This document shows, one piece after another, positions 30,294 through 38,683 of a stretch of DNA of 64,000 nucleotides (position 1 is the stretch's first letter; each line of letters opens with the position of its first letter). The notes below the pieces were generated by a model. It had not been told where the DNA came from. It worked only from the letters and a program-made list of their open reading frames with translations, and made no database searches. Position numbers and translations under genes: made by a program. The stretch comes from Burkholderiales bacterium (lineage in GTDB: Bacteria > Pseudomonadota > Gammaproteobacteria > Burkholderiales > Nitrosomonadaceae). The DNA lies in contig JACKLR010000002.1 of the NCBI GenBank assembly GCA_024235795.1, positions 930,001 through 994,000 on the forward strand, written 5' to 3'.

Positions 30294-30743
30294 TTATAAG
30301 GACTCTTTAAAGTCTGTGCGCTCTTCTGCTGAAGAAGAATCATTGGATCTGAGCTTGGCCTTGTCTATTTGTGCATTGCCAGTTCCGGGTTTGCTGAAAA
30401 AATCCCGCTTCGCCTGTTCTTGAGCAATTCTTCTATGATCGGCCGCCTTTGCTAAATGTATTTCTGCCGCTTTTTCATAATTGCGTATTCTTTGCGAAAC
30501 ACGTTTTTTTATATGCTGGCCATTTCTGCCAAAATAACTTGTGCGCGGTTTGTTTTTGAGTATTTCTTTTTGTTGTTGTGCTTTAGTCTGCACTTCTGCA
30601 GCTAAATTCTCATAGTGATCCGCCAGCGCAACATGATTGTGATGGCTGCTTTGCGCAGCCGAAAACGCTGTCATTGGCGCACAGGTTATCAATAGAAAGA
30701 ACATAATAAAAACTACAACATGGATTTCCGCGTTTGATTTCAT
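30294..30743 (-). CDS. Secreted helical protein of the KPRxxxFG family, paralog 1
   Basis: 149 residues. A signal peptide (VVVFIMFFLLITCAPMTAFSAA) precedes a helical region: HVALADHYENLAAEVQTKA, then KPRTSYFGRNGQ, then a helix with YEKAAEIHLAKAADHRRIAQ. The same order of short motifs occurs in the proteins at 34259 and 35317, so the three are paralogs. The fold looks like a periplasmic helical hairpin. It follows the response regulator gene on the same strand and carries the paired motif 65 bp before its ATG. The C-terminal tail (about 45 residues, charged) is its own. Function unknown. Confidence 0.8.
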   Translation of the reverse strand: MKSNAEIHVVVFIMFFLLITCAPMTAFSAAQSSHHNHVALADHYENLAAEVQTKAQQQKEILKNKPRTSYFGRNGQHIKKRVSQRIRNYEKAAEIHLAKAADHRRIAQEQAKRDFFSKPGTGNAQIDKAKLRSNDSSSAEERTDFKESL

Positions 30744-30808
30744 AATTAATGACTCCAGGTAAATTCAACACGGGTTCATTCTATCCAAACCAGAACGATT
30801 TGATTATT

Positions 30809-30843
30809 GGGGAAACTATTGTTTTATTCTAGGGGAAACCATT
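30809..30843 (-). promoter_or_regulatory. Paired regulatory motif, copy 2, upstream of paralog 1
   Basis: GGGGAAACTATT at 30809-30820 and GGGGAAACCATT at 30832-30843, spaced 23 bp, about two helical turns. It ends 65 bp before the ATG at 30743 and 20 bp past the stop of the response regulator. Location and spacing suit binding of a dimeric activator; the neighbouring LuxR-type regulator is the obvious candidate, by inference only. Confidence 0.55.
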
Positions 30844-30863
30844 AAACAGGTTTGTGGAATTAA

Positions 30864-31520
30864 CTATTGTTCTTCAGAAATCCAGCGCGTTGCATAGCGT
30901 ATCAGGTCGGCGCTGTCTTTTAAATTCAGTTTGGTGCGAATATTAAACCGATGCGTTTCTATCGTTTTAATGCTGCGTTTCAATAAATCCGCAATTTCCT
31001 GACTGCTGTGCCCCAGTCCGATGAGATGCAGCACCTCGAATTCGCTGGGTGTAAGCCTGTCGATAAGCGATTGAGGCTCAGCATTACCCGCCACCATGCG
31101 ATTCAGCAATTTCGCATGCATTTTTTTGCTCAAATAAACATTGCCTTTCAGAACTTCCCGTATTGCTGAAATCAAAACTTCACCCGGCTCCTGTTTCATG
31201 ACATAACCGCGTGCTCCGGCACGTAAGGCGCGTTCAGCGTATATCGTTTCGTCATGCATGGATATAAACAACACAGGCAGCCCGGGATTATGAATATGCA
31301 GGCTTTTGATGACTTCAAACCCCGAAATGGTTTTAAGCGTGACATCGAGCAAGACAATATCAATCGGATTGTCGTTTTTAAGTATGGCCAACGCTTCCTC
31401 ACCATCTCCTGCCTGCGCAAAAACTTCCAGTTCCGGTTCCATTTCGATCAGCATAGCCATTCCATGCCGCATCATCGGATGATCGTCAACCAACAGGATT
31501 TGTGCTTTTGAATGTGTCAT
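30864..31520 (-). CDS. NarL/LuxR-family response regulator
   Basis: 218 residues from the ATG at 31520; the open frame runs 55 codons further but that part lies inside the kinase gene. Receiver domain with acidic pair in LLVDDHPMMRHG and phospho-Asp in DIVLLDVTLK (about residue 58), then an LuxR HTH with LTPSEFEVLHLIGLGHSSQE and SIKTIETHRFNI. The gene overlaps the 3' end of the sensor kinase by 35 bp, so the two form one system. It probably binds DNA as a dimer; the paired motifs in this region are candidate targets. Confidence 0.92.
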   Translation of the reverse strand: MTHSKAQILLVDDHPMMRHGMAMLIEMEPELEVFAQAGDGEEALAILKNDNPIDIVLLDVTLKTISGFEVIKSLHIHNPGLPVLFISMHDETIYAERALRAGARGYVMKQEPGEVLISAIREVLKGNVYLSKKMHAKLLNRMVAGNAEPQSLIDRLTPSEFEVLHLIGLGHSSQEIADLLKRSIKTIETHRFNIRTKLNLKDSADLIRYATRWISEEQ

Positions 31521-33993
31521 GATAATTCCATCCCATTTCCAGCCGTACTTCAGTACCTCCACCAGTTCCTGGTAGAAACTCGAGTTTAGCGCCGAGTTCT
31601 TTGGCGCGATATTGCATAATCTTAATGCCCATTCCGGATGCTTTCTCGCTTTTTGTCTCAGCAGCAAAGCCACGCCCATCGTCACTTATGGATAAGAATA
31701 GTTTTCCATTCCTGGAAAACAGGGATATCTCGATATTTTGCGCTGCACCATGCCGGATGGCGTTATTTACAGCTTCCTGGGCAATTCGATAAAAATTGAG
31801 CGCAAGATTCTTGTCATTGATGTTCGTTTCATTATCGTTTGTAAAATTACAGGTAATTGAATAAGTGTTTGCAATTCTCGATGCAAGTTTTTCGAGCGCC
31901 GCAACCAGGCCATTGGCTTCCAGCTCAAATGGCAATAGTCCCTGAGCAAGTTGTTTGATTTGGATTACCGCAGTCTGCACCTGGGATGCTATTGAAGCCG
32001 CAATCGCTATCATCGTTTCGTTTCCGGCTGCACACAATTTTTTCTCCAGCGCCCGAACCTGATATCCGACAGCAGCAATTTGCTGCCCCAGATTGTCATG
32101 CAATTCCTGCCCGATTGTAAGCGCCTGTTCCTCTGCGATAAACACCAATGCTTGTTCCAGATGTTTACGTTCAAGCCAACTCTCCAGATCACTCGCGATG
32201 GCATCGATCAGCTTCTGCTCTTCCTGGATTAGATACGGTTTGTCCTCAGGATAAAAAACGCAGATATAGCCACATTTCTTACCACTGACGCAAATGGCCG
32301 TTTGCATGATATACCCAACCGTATCACGCTGTTTGTAGCAATCATGGCATACTTTTTCGTCGCGCCCAATTTCAGATAATTCTGCGCCAGTTTGTTGCGC
32401 GTGATTCATGGCTGTATATTGCCTGCCGTCAAGTTCGATAACTGCCGATGCGATTTCCGGAAACTGCATCGCCGGTATCAGGTGTTTGAAAATACTTTGA
32501 CAAACTTTTTCGAGCGATAACTCGAGACTTATGCTGCGGCGAATTTCGTAGAGGCACGTAATTTCTTTGAGTCTTTCATGTAATAACTCTTCAACCTGTT
32601 TGCGCTCAAGCCAGTCAGCCAGATCGCCTGTGATGGTGTCGATGAGCCGCTGTTCTTCCGATACCTTGCAAGCGTAATCATCAGGGTAAAAAACACTGAG
32701 CTGGCCGCAAGTCTTGCCATTGACTTCTATCTTCGATACCAATGCATGTGTTTGGTGATTGTTGTGATTCCCGGAACTGATCTGATCCCCGTCGATTTCT
32801 ATCATCACGGAAATTTTCTCGGGATACTGCATTGCAGAAATTAAATATTTCAAAATTTGACGGCATACATCGTTTACCGATAATTCTGTTCCAATACTGC
32901 GCCGGATTTCATAAAGACAGGTAATTTCTTTTAATCGCTCCTGCAACTGAACTTCCTTATGGCTCAATTCAAGGGAAATTTGTTCTGCATTTTCTTTCGT
33001 GCGTTGGGCTTCCCGCTCAGAATTGATCAACCTGCGTATAAGCCCATTTAGTAGCAGTATCTCGGCGATAATTAGAACACTGAGATACACGATGATAATC
33101 TTTAGTTTTTCCCGAATTGGTTCGAACAATTCTGTTTCATCCAGTTTAAGAATCATCCCCAAGCCAAATGCGCCAAGGGGTGCATAGGCTTCAATGACCG
33201 GTATTTGCCGATAATCTCTGACCGCGACAACGCCACTTTTGCCGCTGATTGCATAATCCATTGGCAGCACGCCACCTTCCGTGGCGCGCGACAAAAACTT
33301 GAATTTGACACCGTCAACCTGGCTTAACAGGCATGCCATTTTTTGATTATTTGCCTGGGCAGGCGCGCATAATATGAATGCGCCGCTTTCACCAATTGAC
33401 CGAATTTCGCCAAACCTGCGACTGAGCTGCGGCAATGTCCGCTCTGTTGTTATCCGCCCGATACGGCGTCCGCCCTGATCTGTTATCTCCTTGCTGGAAT
33501 GAAGAATAAATTCCTTATCCCAAATTAATAACCTGTTATTCATATTGTCCAACGGCAAGGCATGTGCCTTATTATCTGAAAAACGACCGGCTTCAGACAG
33601 TTTTTTCCCCTGCATATCGAATACAGCTATTGCGGCAAAACCCGTCTCGGTCAGAAATCGAATATTGCGGTCCAGCTCACTGTGTGCAGCGTCATTGTCG
33701 GGGTGAGTGCTCAATGTTTCCAGTGCCTGGATCAATAGTGGATGGGAAGCTTGCGCACGTGCGTCTGCCAGGCTTTTTTCGATTTGGCTTTCCAGCAAGT
33801 GGCCCTTGCCTTGTAACGCAACATCCAGACCCCTGCCAAGCGATGACTCTATCTGTTGTCGCATAACCCCGTAGACCGCAATGCCAGTCGCCAAGGTGAG
33901 CCCTATTAACAATAAGCCGCCAATGATTATTATCATGTGGTTATCATGAATTGAAAGAAAAGTATATTTCTTTTTATGGGAGATATTTTTCAT
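31486..33993 (-). CDS. NarX-like sensor histidine kinase with two tandem GAF-like domains
   Basis: 835 residues. A membrane segment near residues 20-45, a periplasmic sensor (about 45-300), a second membrane segment near 300-322, then two similar copies of about 150 residues each beginning ERLKEITCLYEIRRSI (about 357 and 480). The HisKA_3 dimerisation helix contains the phospho-His in ELHDNLGQQIAAVG, and the HATPase has NNAIRHGAAQ and ISDDGRGF. The second copy carries a Cys-rich insert (CHDCYKQR, then CVSGKKCGY). The kinase phosphorylates the regulator with which it overlaps. The ligand is unknown; extra cysteines suggest a metal, redox or thiol input. Confidence 0.9.
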   Translation of the reverse strand: MKNISHKKKYTFLSIHDNHMIIIIGGLLLIGLTLATGIAVYGVMRQQIESSLGRGLDVALQGKGHLLESQIEKSLADARAQASHPLLIQALETLSTHPDNDAAHSELDRNIRFLTETGFAAIAVFDMQGKKLSEAGRFSDNKAHALPLDNMNNRLLIWDKEFILHSSKEITDQGGRRIGRITTERTLPQLSRRFGEIRSIGESGAFILCAPAQANNQKMACLLSQVDGVKFKFLSRATEGGVLPMDYAISGKSGVVAVRDYRQIPVIEAYAPLGAFGLGMILKLDETELFEPIREKLKIIIVYLSVLIIAEILLLNGLIRRLINSEREAQRTKENAEQISLELSHKEVQLQERLKEITCLYEIRRSIGTELSVNDVCRQILKYLISAMQYPEKISVMIEIDGDQISSGNHNNHQTHALVSKIEVNGKTCGQLSVFYPDDYACKVSEEQRLIDTITGDLADWLERKQVEELLHERLKEITCLYEIRRSISLELSLEKVCQSIFKHLIPAMQFPEIASAVIELDGRQYTAMNHAQQTGAELSEIGRDEKVCHDCYKQRDTVGYIMQTAICVSGKKCGYICVFYPEDKPYLIQEEQKLIDAIASDLESWLERKHLEQALVFIAEEQALTIGQELHDNLGQQIAAVGYQVRALEKKLCAAGNETMIAIAASIASQVQTAVIQIKQLAQGLLPFELEANGLVAALEKLASRIANTYSITCNFTNDNETNINDKNLALNFYRIAQEAVNNAIRHGAAQNIEISLFSRNGKLFLSISDDGRGFAAETKSEKASGMGIKIMQYRAKELGAKLEFLPGTGGGTEVRLEMGWNYHDTFKSTNPVG

Positions 33994-34150
33994 TGCCCTG
34001 GCATGTTCTGTATGCGTGATTTGTAGAGAGTTACATAACCAAACTCAAATGTATCCAATCGCTTCTTCTGATATTTTGCATTAGTTATTCTATTTGATAT
34101 AAACGGGGAGACAGATAAAATTTCTAGAAAATCAGATTTTTAATGACAAT

Positions 34151-34174
34151 AAAAAAACCCACCGAGGTGGGTTT
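34151..34174 (-). terminator. Rho-independent terminator of paralog 2
   Basis: Stem ACCCAC/GTGGGT around a CGAG loop (34159-34172), flanked by a run of seven A at 34151-34157 that reads as seven T after the hairpin on the minus strand. It lies 85 bp after the stop at 34259. Confidence 0.8.
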
Positions 34175-34258
34175 GCAAAAAGACACCAATTAGAAGGCCA
34201 CAACAGGAAGCACTTCACTTGGCTGTTTTTATTGATGTTTACACATAAGGGCTATAAT

Positions 34259-34654
34259 TTAGCCTTTAGTTTTGCCCGTTTTTGCGTATGCAGGACGACC
34301 GGATTGTTCTGCAGCCATATTTTTATGATAAGCCGCTTTTTGTAAATTATCTTCGGCTGCTTTTTCAAATTGGTCGATTTTGAATTCCACGTGTTTTCTA
34401 ATATTTTTGCCATGCTTGCCGAAAAAGCTGCTGCGTGGCTTGTGACTCAATGCTTCGATCTGCTCCTCTATTCTAGCCTGCATTTCTTTGGCTTGATTTT
34501 CATAGAAATTTGCCAGAGCATTATGATCAACATTGCCTTGACTGTTTGATGCAGTTGAATCGAATTCTGAAGCAAAAGAACTTGTTGGCGCTGCAAAAAT
34601 GATAAAGGCGATGATTAATACCAGGGTTGAATATAGAACTGTTTCTGTTTTCAT
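34259..34654 (-). CDS. Secreted helical protein of the KPRxxxFG family, paralog 2
   Basis: 131 residues from ATG 34654, which has GGAGG eight bases upstream; the frame continues upstream into the leader. Signal peptide (TVLYSTLVLIIAFIIFAAP...FAS), then HNALANFYENQAKEMQARI, KPRSSFFGKHGK and FEKAAEDNLQKAAYHKNMAA. It is more similar to paralog 3 than to paralog 1. The upstream 600 bp is nearly identical to that of paralog 3, whereas the coding parts differ at many positions. It has its own promoter motif and terminator. Confidence 0.8.
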   Translation of the reverse strand: MKTETVLYSTLVLIIAFIIFAAPTSSFASEFDSTASNSQGNVDHNALANFYENQAKEMQARIEEQIEALSHKPRSSFFGKHGKNIRKHVEFKIDQFEKAAEDNLQKAAYHKNMAAEQSGRPAYAKTGKTKG

Positions 34655-34724
34655 GATAAGGCCTCCTGCATTAAATTTGTTCATCTTGAAAACAAGTTTA
34701 AGCAAACCTACAAACTTTGCATAT

Positions 34725-34760
34725 TGGGATTACCATTAATCTTGTCTAAGGGAAACCATT
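34725..34760 (-). promoter_or_regulatory. Paired regulatory motif, copy 3, upstream of paralog 2
   Basis: TGGGATTACCATT at 34725-34737 and AAGGGAAACCATT at 34748-34760; the ACCATT parts are 23 bp apart. It begins 71 bp upstream of the ATG at 34654, close to the 65 bp seen for paralog 1. Confidence 0.5.
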
Positions 34761-35012
34761 ATTTAGGATTATCTGAACGTAAATGTTTTCATTGTCCATT
34801 GATTTATGAAGCACTCGATAGATAGAAATCCCGTCTTTAGTGGGTTCATAGTAGATCACATGAGAAATAACGTTCCATGCATATAAATTAGGAAGTATGT
34901 GGTTACAATTTTTTCCTTGCTTATATCGAGTGTGGACAGCCTGTGCTGAGCCATAGATTCTGTGAAAATATATTGGACACGGTTTGGCCCCGAAGATTAT
35001 GTGGGGTGCCAA
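34746..35012 (-). pseudogene. ParE/RelE-like toxin remnant, copy A
   Basis: 88 codons. The C-terminal half AWNVISHVIYYEPTKDGISI and YRVLHKSMDNE resembles the end of ParE-type toxins (the VIFYR...I.I.RVLH.ARD pattern). The N-terminal half (MAPHIIFGAKPCPIYF) does not fit the family and no antitoxin gene is adjacent, so I read it as a degraded toxin gene. The 3' end overlaps the paired motif of paralog 2. A second, nearly identical copy is at 35780. Confidence 0.45.
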
Positions 35013-35260
35013 GACACCAGGGGCAAGAACAACTCAAGATTTACACCTTGATCCAGATAAGTGACTGGTGCGAAACGGTTCGCTTCTGACACCAAAGAAA
35101 TGATAAAACGGGTGCTATAGCGTTGAGGCGGTGGATTAAAGTTGTGTTTATGCTGTTTGGTAACAGAGATTTTTTCGCACTCACTATTAACAGAGGCAAG
35201 CTAATATGGGTGACAAAGTAGAATTAACAATAAGGCTATTCAGTGTATCAACACAAAACA

Positions 35261-35284
35261 AAAAACCCACCTAGGTGGGTTTTT
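35261..35284. terminator. Perfect 24-bp palindrome, terminator of paralog 3
   Basis: Arms at 35261-35272 and 35273-35284 are perfectly complementary: A5, CCCACCT and its complement. On the minus strand it is followed by TTTTTGTTTTG, giving a factor-independent terminator 32 bp after the stop at 35317. It has T-runs on both sides and so could act in both directions. Confidence 0.8.
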
Positions 35285-35316
35285 TGTTCACGTTCTAACG
35301 ATTCTATATAGCTGCT

Positions 35317-35688
35317 TTAGCCCTCAGTATTATTGTCTGAATTGCTGGAAGACACAGATACCGGTTGGAAGCTTTGCTCGGCTGCCATTTTTTCATGATA
35401 AGCCGCTTTTTCCAGATTTTCAGCCACGGCCATTTCAAAGTTACGGAGTTTAAACTCAACGTGCTGTTTAAAAGTTTTAGCATTTCTACCAAAGAAAGCA
35501 GAACGTGGCTTGTTTCTGACTGCTTCTATTTCTTCTTCTATCTTGGCTTGGTATTCATCAGCCTGTTGTTTGTATTGTTGGGCAAGTGTTAAATGATTAA
35601 CTTGATCGGCGGCAAAAACACTTGCTGATAAAGAAACTAAAGCAAATGCAAATATTGAAGCGATTGTGAGTGTTTGTACTGTTTTCAT
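35317..35688 (-). CDS. Secreted helical protein of the KPRxxxFG family, paralog 3
   Basis: 123 residues from ATG 35688, with the same GGAGG leader as paralog 2. Signal peptide (TLTIASIFAFALVSLSASVFAA), then LTLAQQYKQQADEYQAKI, KPRSAFFGRNAK and FEMAVAENLEKAAYHEKMAA. The tail is Ser/Asn-rich and short. Predicted periplasmic helical hairpin, function unknown. Its promoter region is the second copy of the long repeat. Confidence 0.8.
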   Translation of the reverse strand: MKTVQTLTIASIFAFALVSLSASVFAADQVNHLTLAQQYKQQADEYQAKIEEEIEAVRNKPRSAFFGRNAKTFKQHVEFKLRNFEMAVAENLEKAAYHEKMAAEQSFQPVSVSSSNSDNNTEG

Positions 35689-35758
35689 GATAAGGCCTCC
35701 TGCATTAAATTTGTTCATCTTGAAAACAAGTTTAAGCAAACCTACAAACTTTGCATAT

Positions 35759-35794
35759 TGGGATTACCATTAATCTTGTCTAAGGGAAACCATT
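35759..35794 (-). promoter_or_regulatory. Paired regulatory motif, copy 4, upstream of paralog 3
   Basis: TGGGATTACCATT at 35759-35771 and AAGGGAAACCATT at 35782-35794, identical to copy 3 because it lies in the long repeat. It begins 71 bp upstream of the ATG at 35688. Confidence 0.5.
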
Positions 35795-36046
35795 ATTTAG
35801 GATTATCTGAACGTAAATGTTTTCATTGTCCATTGATTTATGAAGCACTCGATAGATAGAAATCTCGTCTTTAGTGGGTTCATAGTAGATCACATGAGAA
35901 ATAACGTTCCATGCATATAAATTAGGAAGCATGTGGTTACAATTTTTTCCTTGCTTATATCGAGTGTGGACAGCCTGTGCTGAGCCATAGATTCTGTGAA
36001 AATATATTGGACACGGTTTGGCACCGAAGATTATGTGGGGTGCCAA
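35780..36046 (-). pseudogene. ParE/RelE-like toxin remnant, copy B
   Basis: 88 codons, differing from copy A at only two residues. Same reading: a ParE-like C-terminal half without a fitting N-terminal half or antitoxin. That both copies kept an open frame may only reflect how recent the duplication is. Confidence 0.45.
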
Positions 36047-36290
36047 GGCACCAGGGGCAAGAACAACTCAAGATTTACACCTTGATCCAGATAAGTGACT
36101 GGTGCGAAACGGTTCGCTTCTGACACCAAAGAAATGATAAAACGGGTGCGATAGCGTTGAGGCGGTGGATTAAAGTTGTGTTTATGCTGTTTGGCAATAG
36201 AGATTTTTTCGCACTATTAACGGAGGCAAGCTAATATGGGTGACAAAGTAGAATTAACAATAAGACTATTCAGTGCAGGTTTTGAATTTG

Positions 36291-37802
36291 TCATATCGCC
36301 TTATTTTTTAAAACTGAATTGACAGCATTTCGCCACCCATCAGACAGAGCTCGTCTGTCGGTTTCGGATATCTGTGGCTTAAAACGACGGGCACAAACCC
36401 AGTTTCTGGAAATATCATTCAGTTCATTAAACAGTCCGCATTGCAATCCCGTCAATGCGGCCACGCCCCAGGCGGTGCTCTCCATAACTTCAGGGATTTC
36501 AACCGTTCGATCAAGCATATCAGCCAGAAACTGACACACAAATGCGTTCCCAGTCATTCCGCCGTCTACACGCAGTATTCCCGCAAGTTGCGTATCACTA
36601 TATTCGCCTTCCATGGCTTCAATCAGATCCCGGCTTTGATACCCTTGTGCTTCGAGCGTAGCGCGAACAATGTGTGCAGCATTACTCTCACGACTGATTC
36701 CCATGATTGCACCCCGTGCATCAGGCTTCCAGTACGGTGCGCCAAGCCCTGTAAAAGCCGGCACAAAATAGACTTCGTTGCTGTCAGGCACCGAAAGCGC
36801 AATTGCTTCACTTTGCGGCGCATCAACAAGCAAGCCGAGGTTATCCCGCAACCACTGGACGGCCGCTCCAGCGGTAAAAATCGAACCTTCAAGCGCGTAA
36901 CAAATTTTGTTATCAATCCGGTATCCTATTGTCGTCAACAGCTTGTTCTTTGAGATTCTGAATTTCTCCCCGACATTCATCAGAGCAAAACAACCGGTGC
37001 CATACGTGGCTTTTATCATGCCCGGTGTGAAACAGCCCTGTCCAATCAACGCGGCATGCTGGTCGCCGGCCATGGCGCCAATGGAATAGGATGCGCCAAG
37101 AAATTCGGGTTTTGTCGTGCCGAACGCAGCAACATTGTCTTTGACATCCGGTAAAATGGCGGCAGGAATATCGAAAATTTCTAACAGCGCTTTATCCCAT
37201 TTTTGTTCGGTGATGTTATACAGCATCGTCCGTGCGGCATTGGTAATATCTGTTGCATGCACCCTGCCCTCAGTCAGTTTCCACAATAAAAATGAATCAA
37301 CAGTGCCGAATGCCAGGTCGCCTTTTTCCGCTCGCGCTCTGACACCTGCAATATGATCCAGTATCCAGGAAATTTTGCTCGCTGAAAAATAGGGATCAAT
37401 GAGCAACCCGGTTTTCTCGGTGATTGTTTTTTCATAACCCAAATCTTTAAGGCGATTGCAGATATCTGTTGTTCTGCGGTCTTGCCAGACAATCGCGTTG
37501 TAAACCGGCTCCCCTGTCCTTCGATCCCAGATCAGCGTTGTTTCGCGCTGATTTGTGATGCCAATACCGGCGATTCGAATATCGTTTTGCTGCGCGTCGT
37601 TTATAACACCCTGGCACAGTAATAAGGTATCTTGCCAAATGGCTTCGGGATGTTGTTCAACCCACCCCTTATGCGGATAATGCAATGCCAGCTCTTTTTG
37701 CCGGATTGAAAGTATTTCACCGTTAACAGAAAACAAAATAGCGCGCGTGCTGGTCGTTCCCTGATCAATTGCCAGCAACGCCTCGCTATGACTAAGACTC
37801 AT
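36291..37802 (-). CDS. glpK: Glycerol kinase
   Basis: 503 residues, full length. FGGY family: N-terminal LLAIDQGTTSTRAILF (phosphate binding), GWVEQHPEAIW, AIVWQDRRT, a central AGDQHAALIGQGCF and the ATYGTGCFALMN adenosine-site segment, with LRVDGGMTGNAFVCQF near the C terminus. It phosphorylates glycerol to glycerol 3-phosphate with ATP. No glpD or glpF adjoins. The small membrane protein gene 60 bp upstream is on the same strand. Confidence 0.95.
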   Translation of the reverse strand: MSLSHSEALLAIDQGTTSTRAILFSVNGEILSIRQKELALHYPHKGWVEQHPEAIWQDTLLLCQGVINDAQQNDIRIAGIGITNQRETTLIWDRRTGEPVYNAIVWQDRRTTDICNRLKDLGYEKTITEKTGLLIDPYFSASKISWILDHIAGVRARAEKGDLAFGTVDSFLLWKLTEGRVHATDITNAARTMLYNITEQKWDKALLEIFDIPAAILPDVKDNVAAFGTTKPEFLGASYSIGAMAGDQHAALIGQGCFTPGMIKATYGTGCFALMNVGEKFRISKNKLLTTIGYRIDNKICYALEGSIFTAGAAVQWLRDNLGLLVDAPQSEAIALSVPDSNEVYFVPAFTGLGAPYWKPDARGAIMGISRESNAAHIVRATLEAQGYQSRDLIEAMEGEYSDTQLAGILRVDGGMTGNAFVCQFLADMLDRTVEIPEVMESTAWGVAALTGLQCGLFNELNDISRNWVCARRFKPQISETDRRALSDGWRNAVNSVLKNKAI

Positions 37803-37862
37803 AGTTTAATATTATTTTTCAATAGAATGAGACTACTGGACGGTATTCTGAAAATCAAAATG

Positions 37863-38060
37863 TTAATCAGAGTTTTTATCAACGCCGGCCATCAGGAATT
37901 TGACAAGCATCGCGATCACAAATGGCAATGCGCTCAAGCCTGTTATCATATAATGCTCTGCGGTAAACTGGTCGCCTTCATCCAAAATGATATAACCAAA
38001 AAAAATCGTGACCGGCGTTAGAATCGCGAGCACCTGTATTAATAGAAAAAAACGTTTCAT
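37863..38060 (-). CDS. Small membrane protein (65 aa), two helices
   Basis: 65 residues: a first helix FFLLIQVLAILTPVTIFFGY, a short charged loop (LDEGDQFTAEH) and a second helix ITGLSALPFVIAMLVKFLMA. A YIILDEGDQFT loop and a DKNSD tail. ATG is preceded by GAATGCAGAACG, a weak ribosome site. No family recognised; an inner-membrane location is clear. Lies upstream of glpK on the same strand, so co-transcription is possible. Confidence 0.6.
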   Translation of the reverse strand: MKRFFLLIQVLAILTPVTIFFGYIILDEGDQFTAEHYMITGLSALPFVIAMLVKFLMAGVDKNSD

Positions 38061-38338
38061 CGTTCTGCATTCCTGTTTTATTCAAATAAATTTATAATTC
38101 CCTATTCTATTCTGCGCAATAAAACTGTTTTGACGCAAGGATTAATTGTACGAATTGATTATTGCAGCAGATCATATCCGGTTTGAGTACACCGGTGGAG
38201 TACCTGTTGATTGTTTTGGCACCAAAACACTTAGAATGGTTTATCTCTATTTTTACGCCAGGAATTATGCAAACTGCAGGCCTGAGAAAAACCTGTTGAG
38301 GACAAAGAAAATTAATCGATTTATAATGAGTTCAAGTC

Positions 38339-38659
38339 ATGACAGAGGCTATACTGATATTAACCAATTTTCCCGATAAGGAAAGCGCATCGAAACTCGC
38401 GCATAAGTTAATTGACGAGCAACTGGCTGCCTGTGTCAATATTATGAGCACGTGCACATCCATTTACCGCTGGCAGGATGTGACCGAGTCGGCTGACGAA
38501 ACACCTGTTTTCATCAAGACCCGGCAAAAGCATTATAAGCAGGTTGAGGAACTGATTAAGTCCATGCATCCGTATGAACTACCCGAAGTGATAATTGTCC
38601 CTATTACCGGTGGTCTGCCTGCTTATTTACAGTGGATTATTGAAGAAACAAGACCATAA
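38339..38659 (+). CDS. cutA: Divalent-cation tolerance protein CutA
   Basis: 106 residues, typical of CutA1. Motifs: LLTNFPD-like N terminus, ACVNIMSTCTSIYRWQ (with the conserved Cys), KTRQKHYKQVEELIKSMHPY and ELPEVIIVPITGG. Forms trimers; linked genetically to copper tolerance and to DsbD. The next gene, dsbD, is 24 bp downstream, the same order as in enterobacteria. Confidence 0.93.
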   Translation: MTEAILILTNFPDKESASKLAHKLIDEQLAACVNIMSTCTSIYRWQDVTESADETPVFIKTRQKHYKQVEELIKSMHPYELPEVIIVPITGGLPAYLQWIIEETRP

Positions 38660-38683
38660 AAACTGAATACAAAGTACGTTCAT

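Larger units (their letters stand above)
34645..35245. repeat. Long direct repeat, copy A (about 600 bp)
   Basis: From the start codon region of paralog 2 to CAGTG at 35245. It matches 35679-36275 with about ten substitutions and one 4-bp indel. It contains the leader and promoter of the paralog, the paired motif, the ParE-like remnant and a plus-strand frame starting ATGGGTGACAAAGTAG at 35206. The boundaries stop abruptly at the paralog's signal peptide. Confidence 0.9.
35679..36275. repeat. Long direct repeat, copy B (about 600 bp)
   Basis: Counterpart of 34645-35245. Differences I can see are about ten single-base changes and four bases missing after TTTTTTCGCACT. Copy B ends 16 bp before the stop of glpK. 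The plus-strand frame starting at 36236 runs on into different sequence after CAGTG. Confidence 0.9.

Noticed and set aside
35206..35275. Plus-strand ORF starting ATGGGTGACAAAG, repeated at 36236
   Set aside because: Only about 13 codons are shared; after that the two copies differ completely and stop soon. No function supported.
37863..38060. Treating the 65-residue membrane protein as glpF
   Set aside because: Glycerol facilitators have six helices; this has two and no NPA motif.
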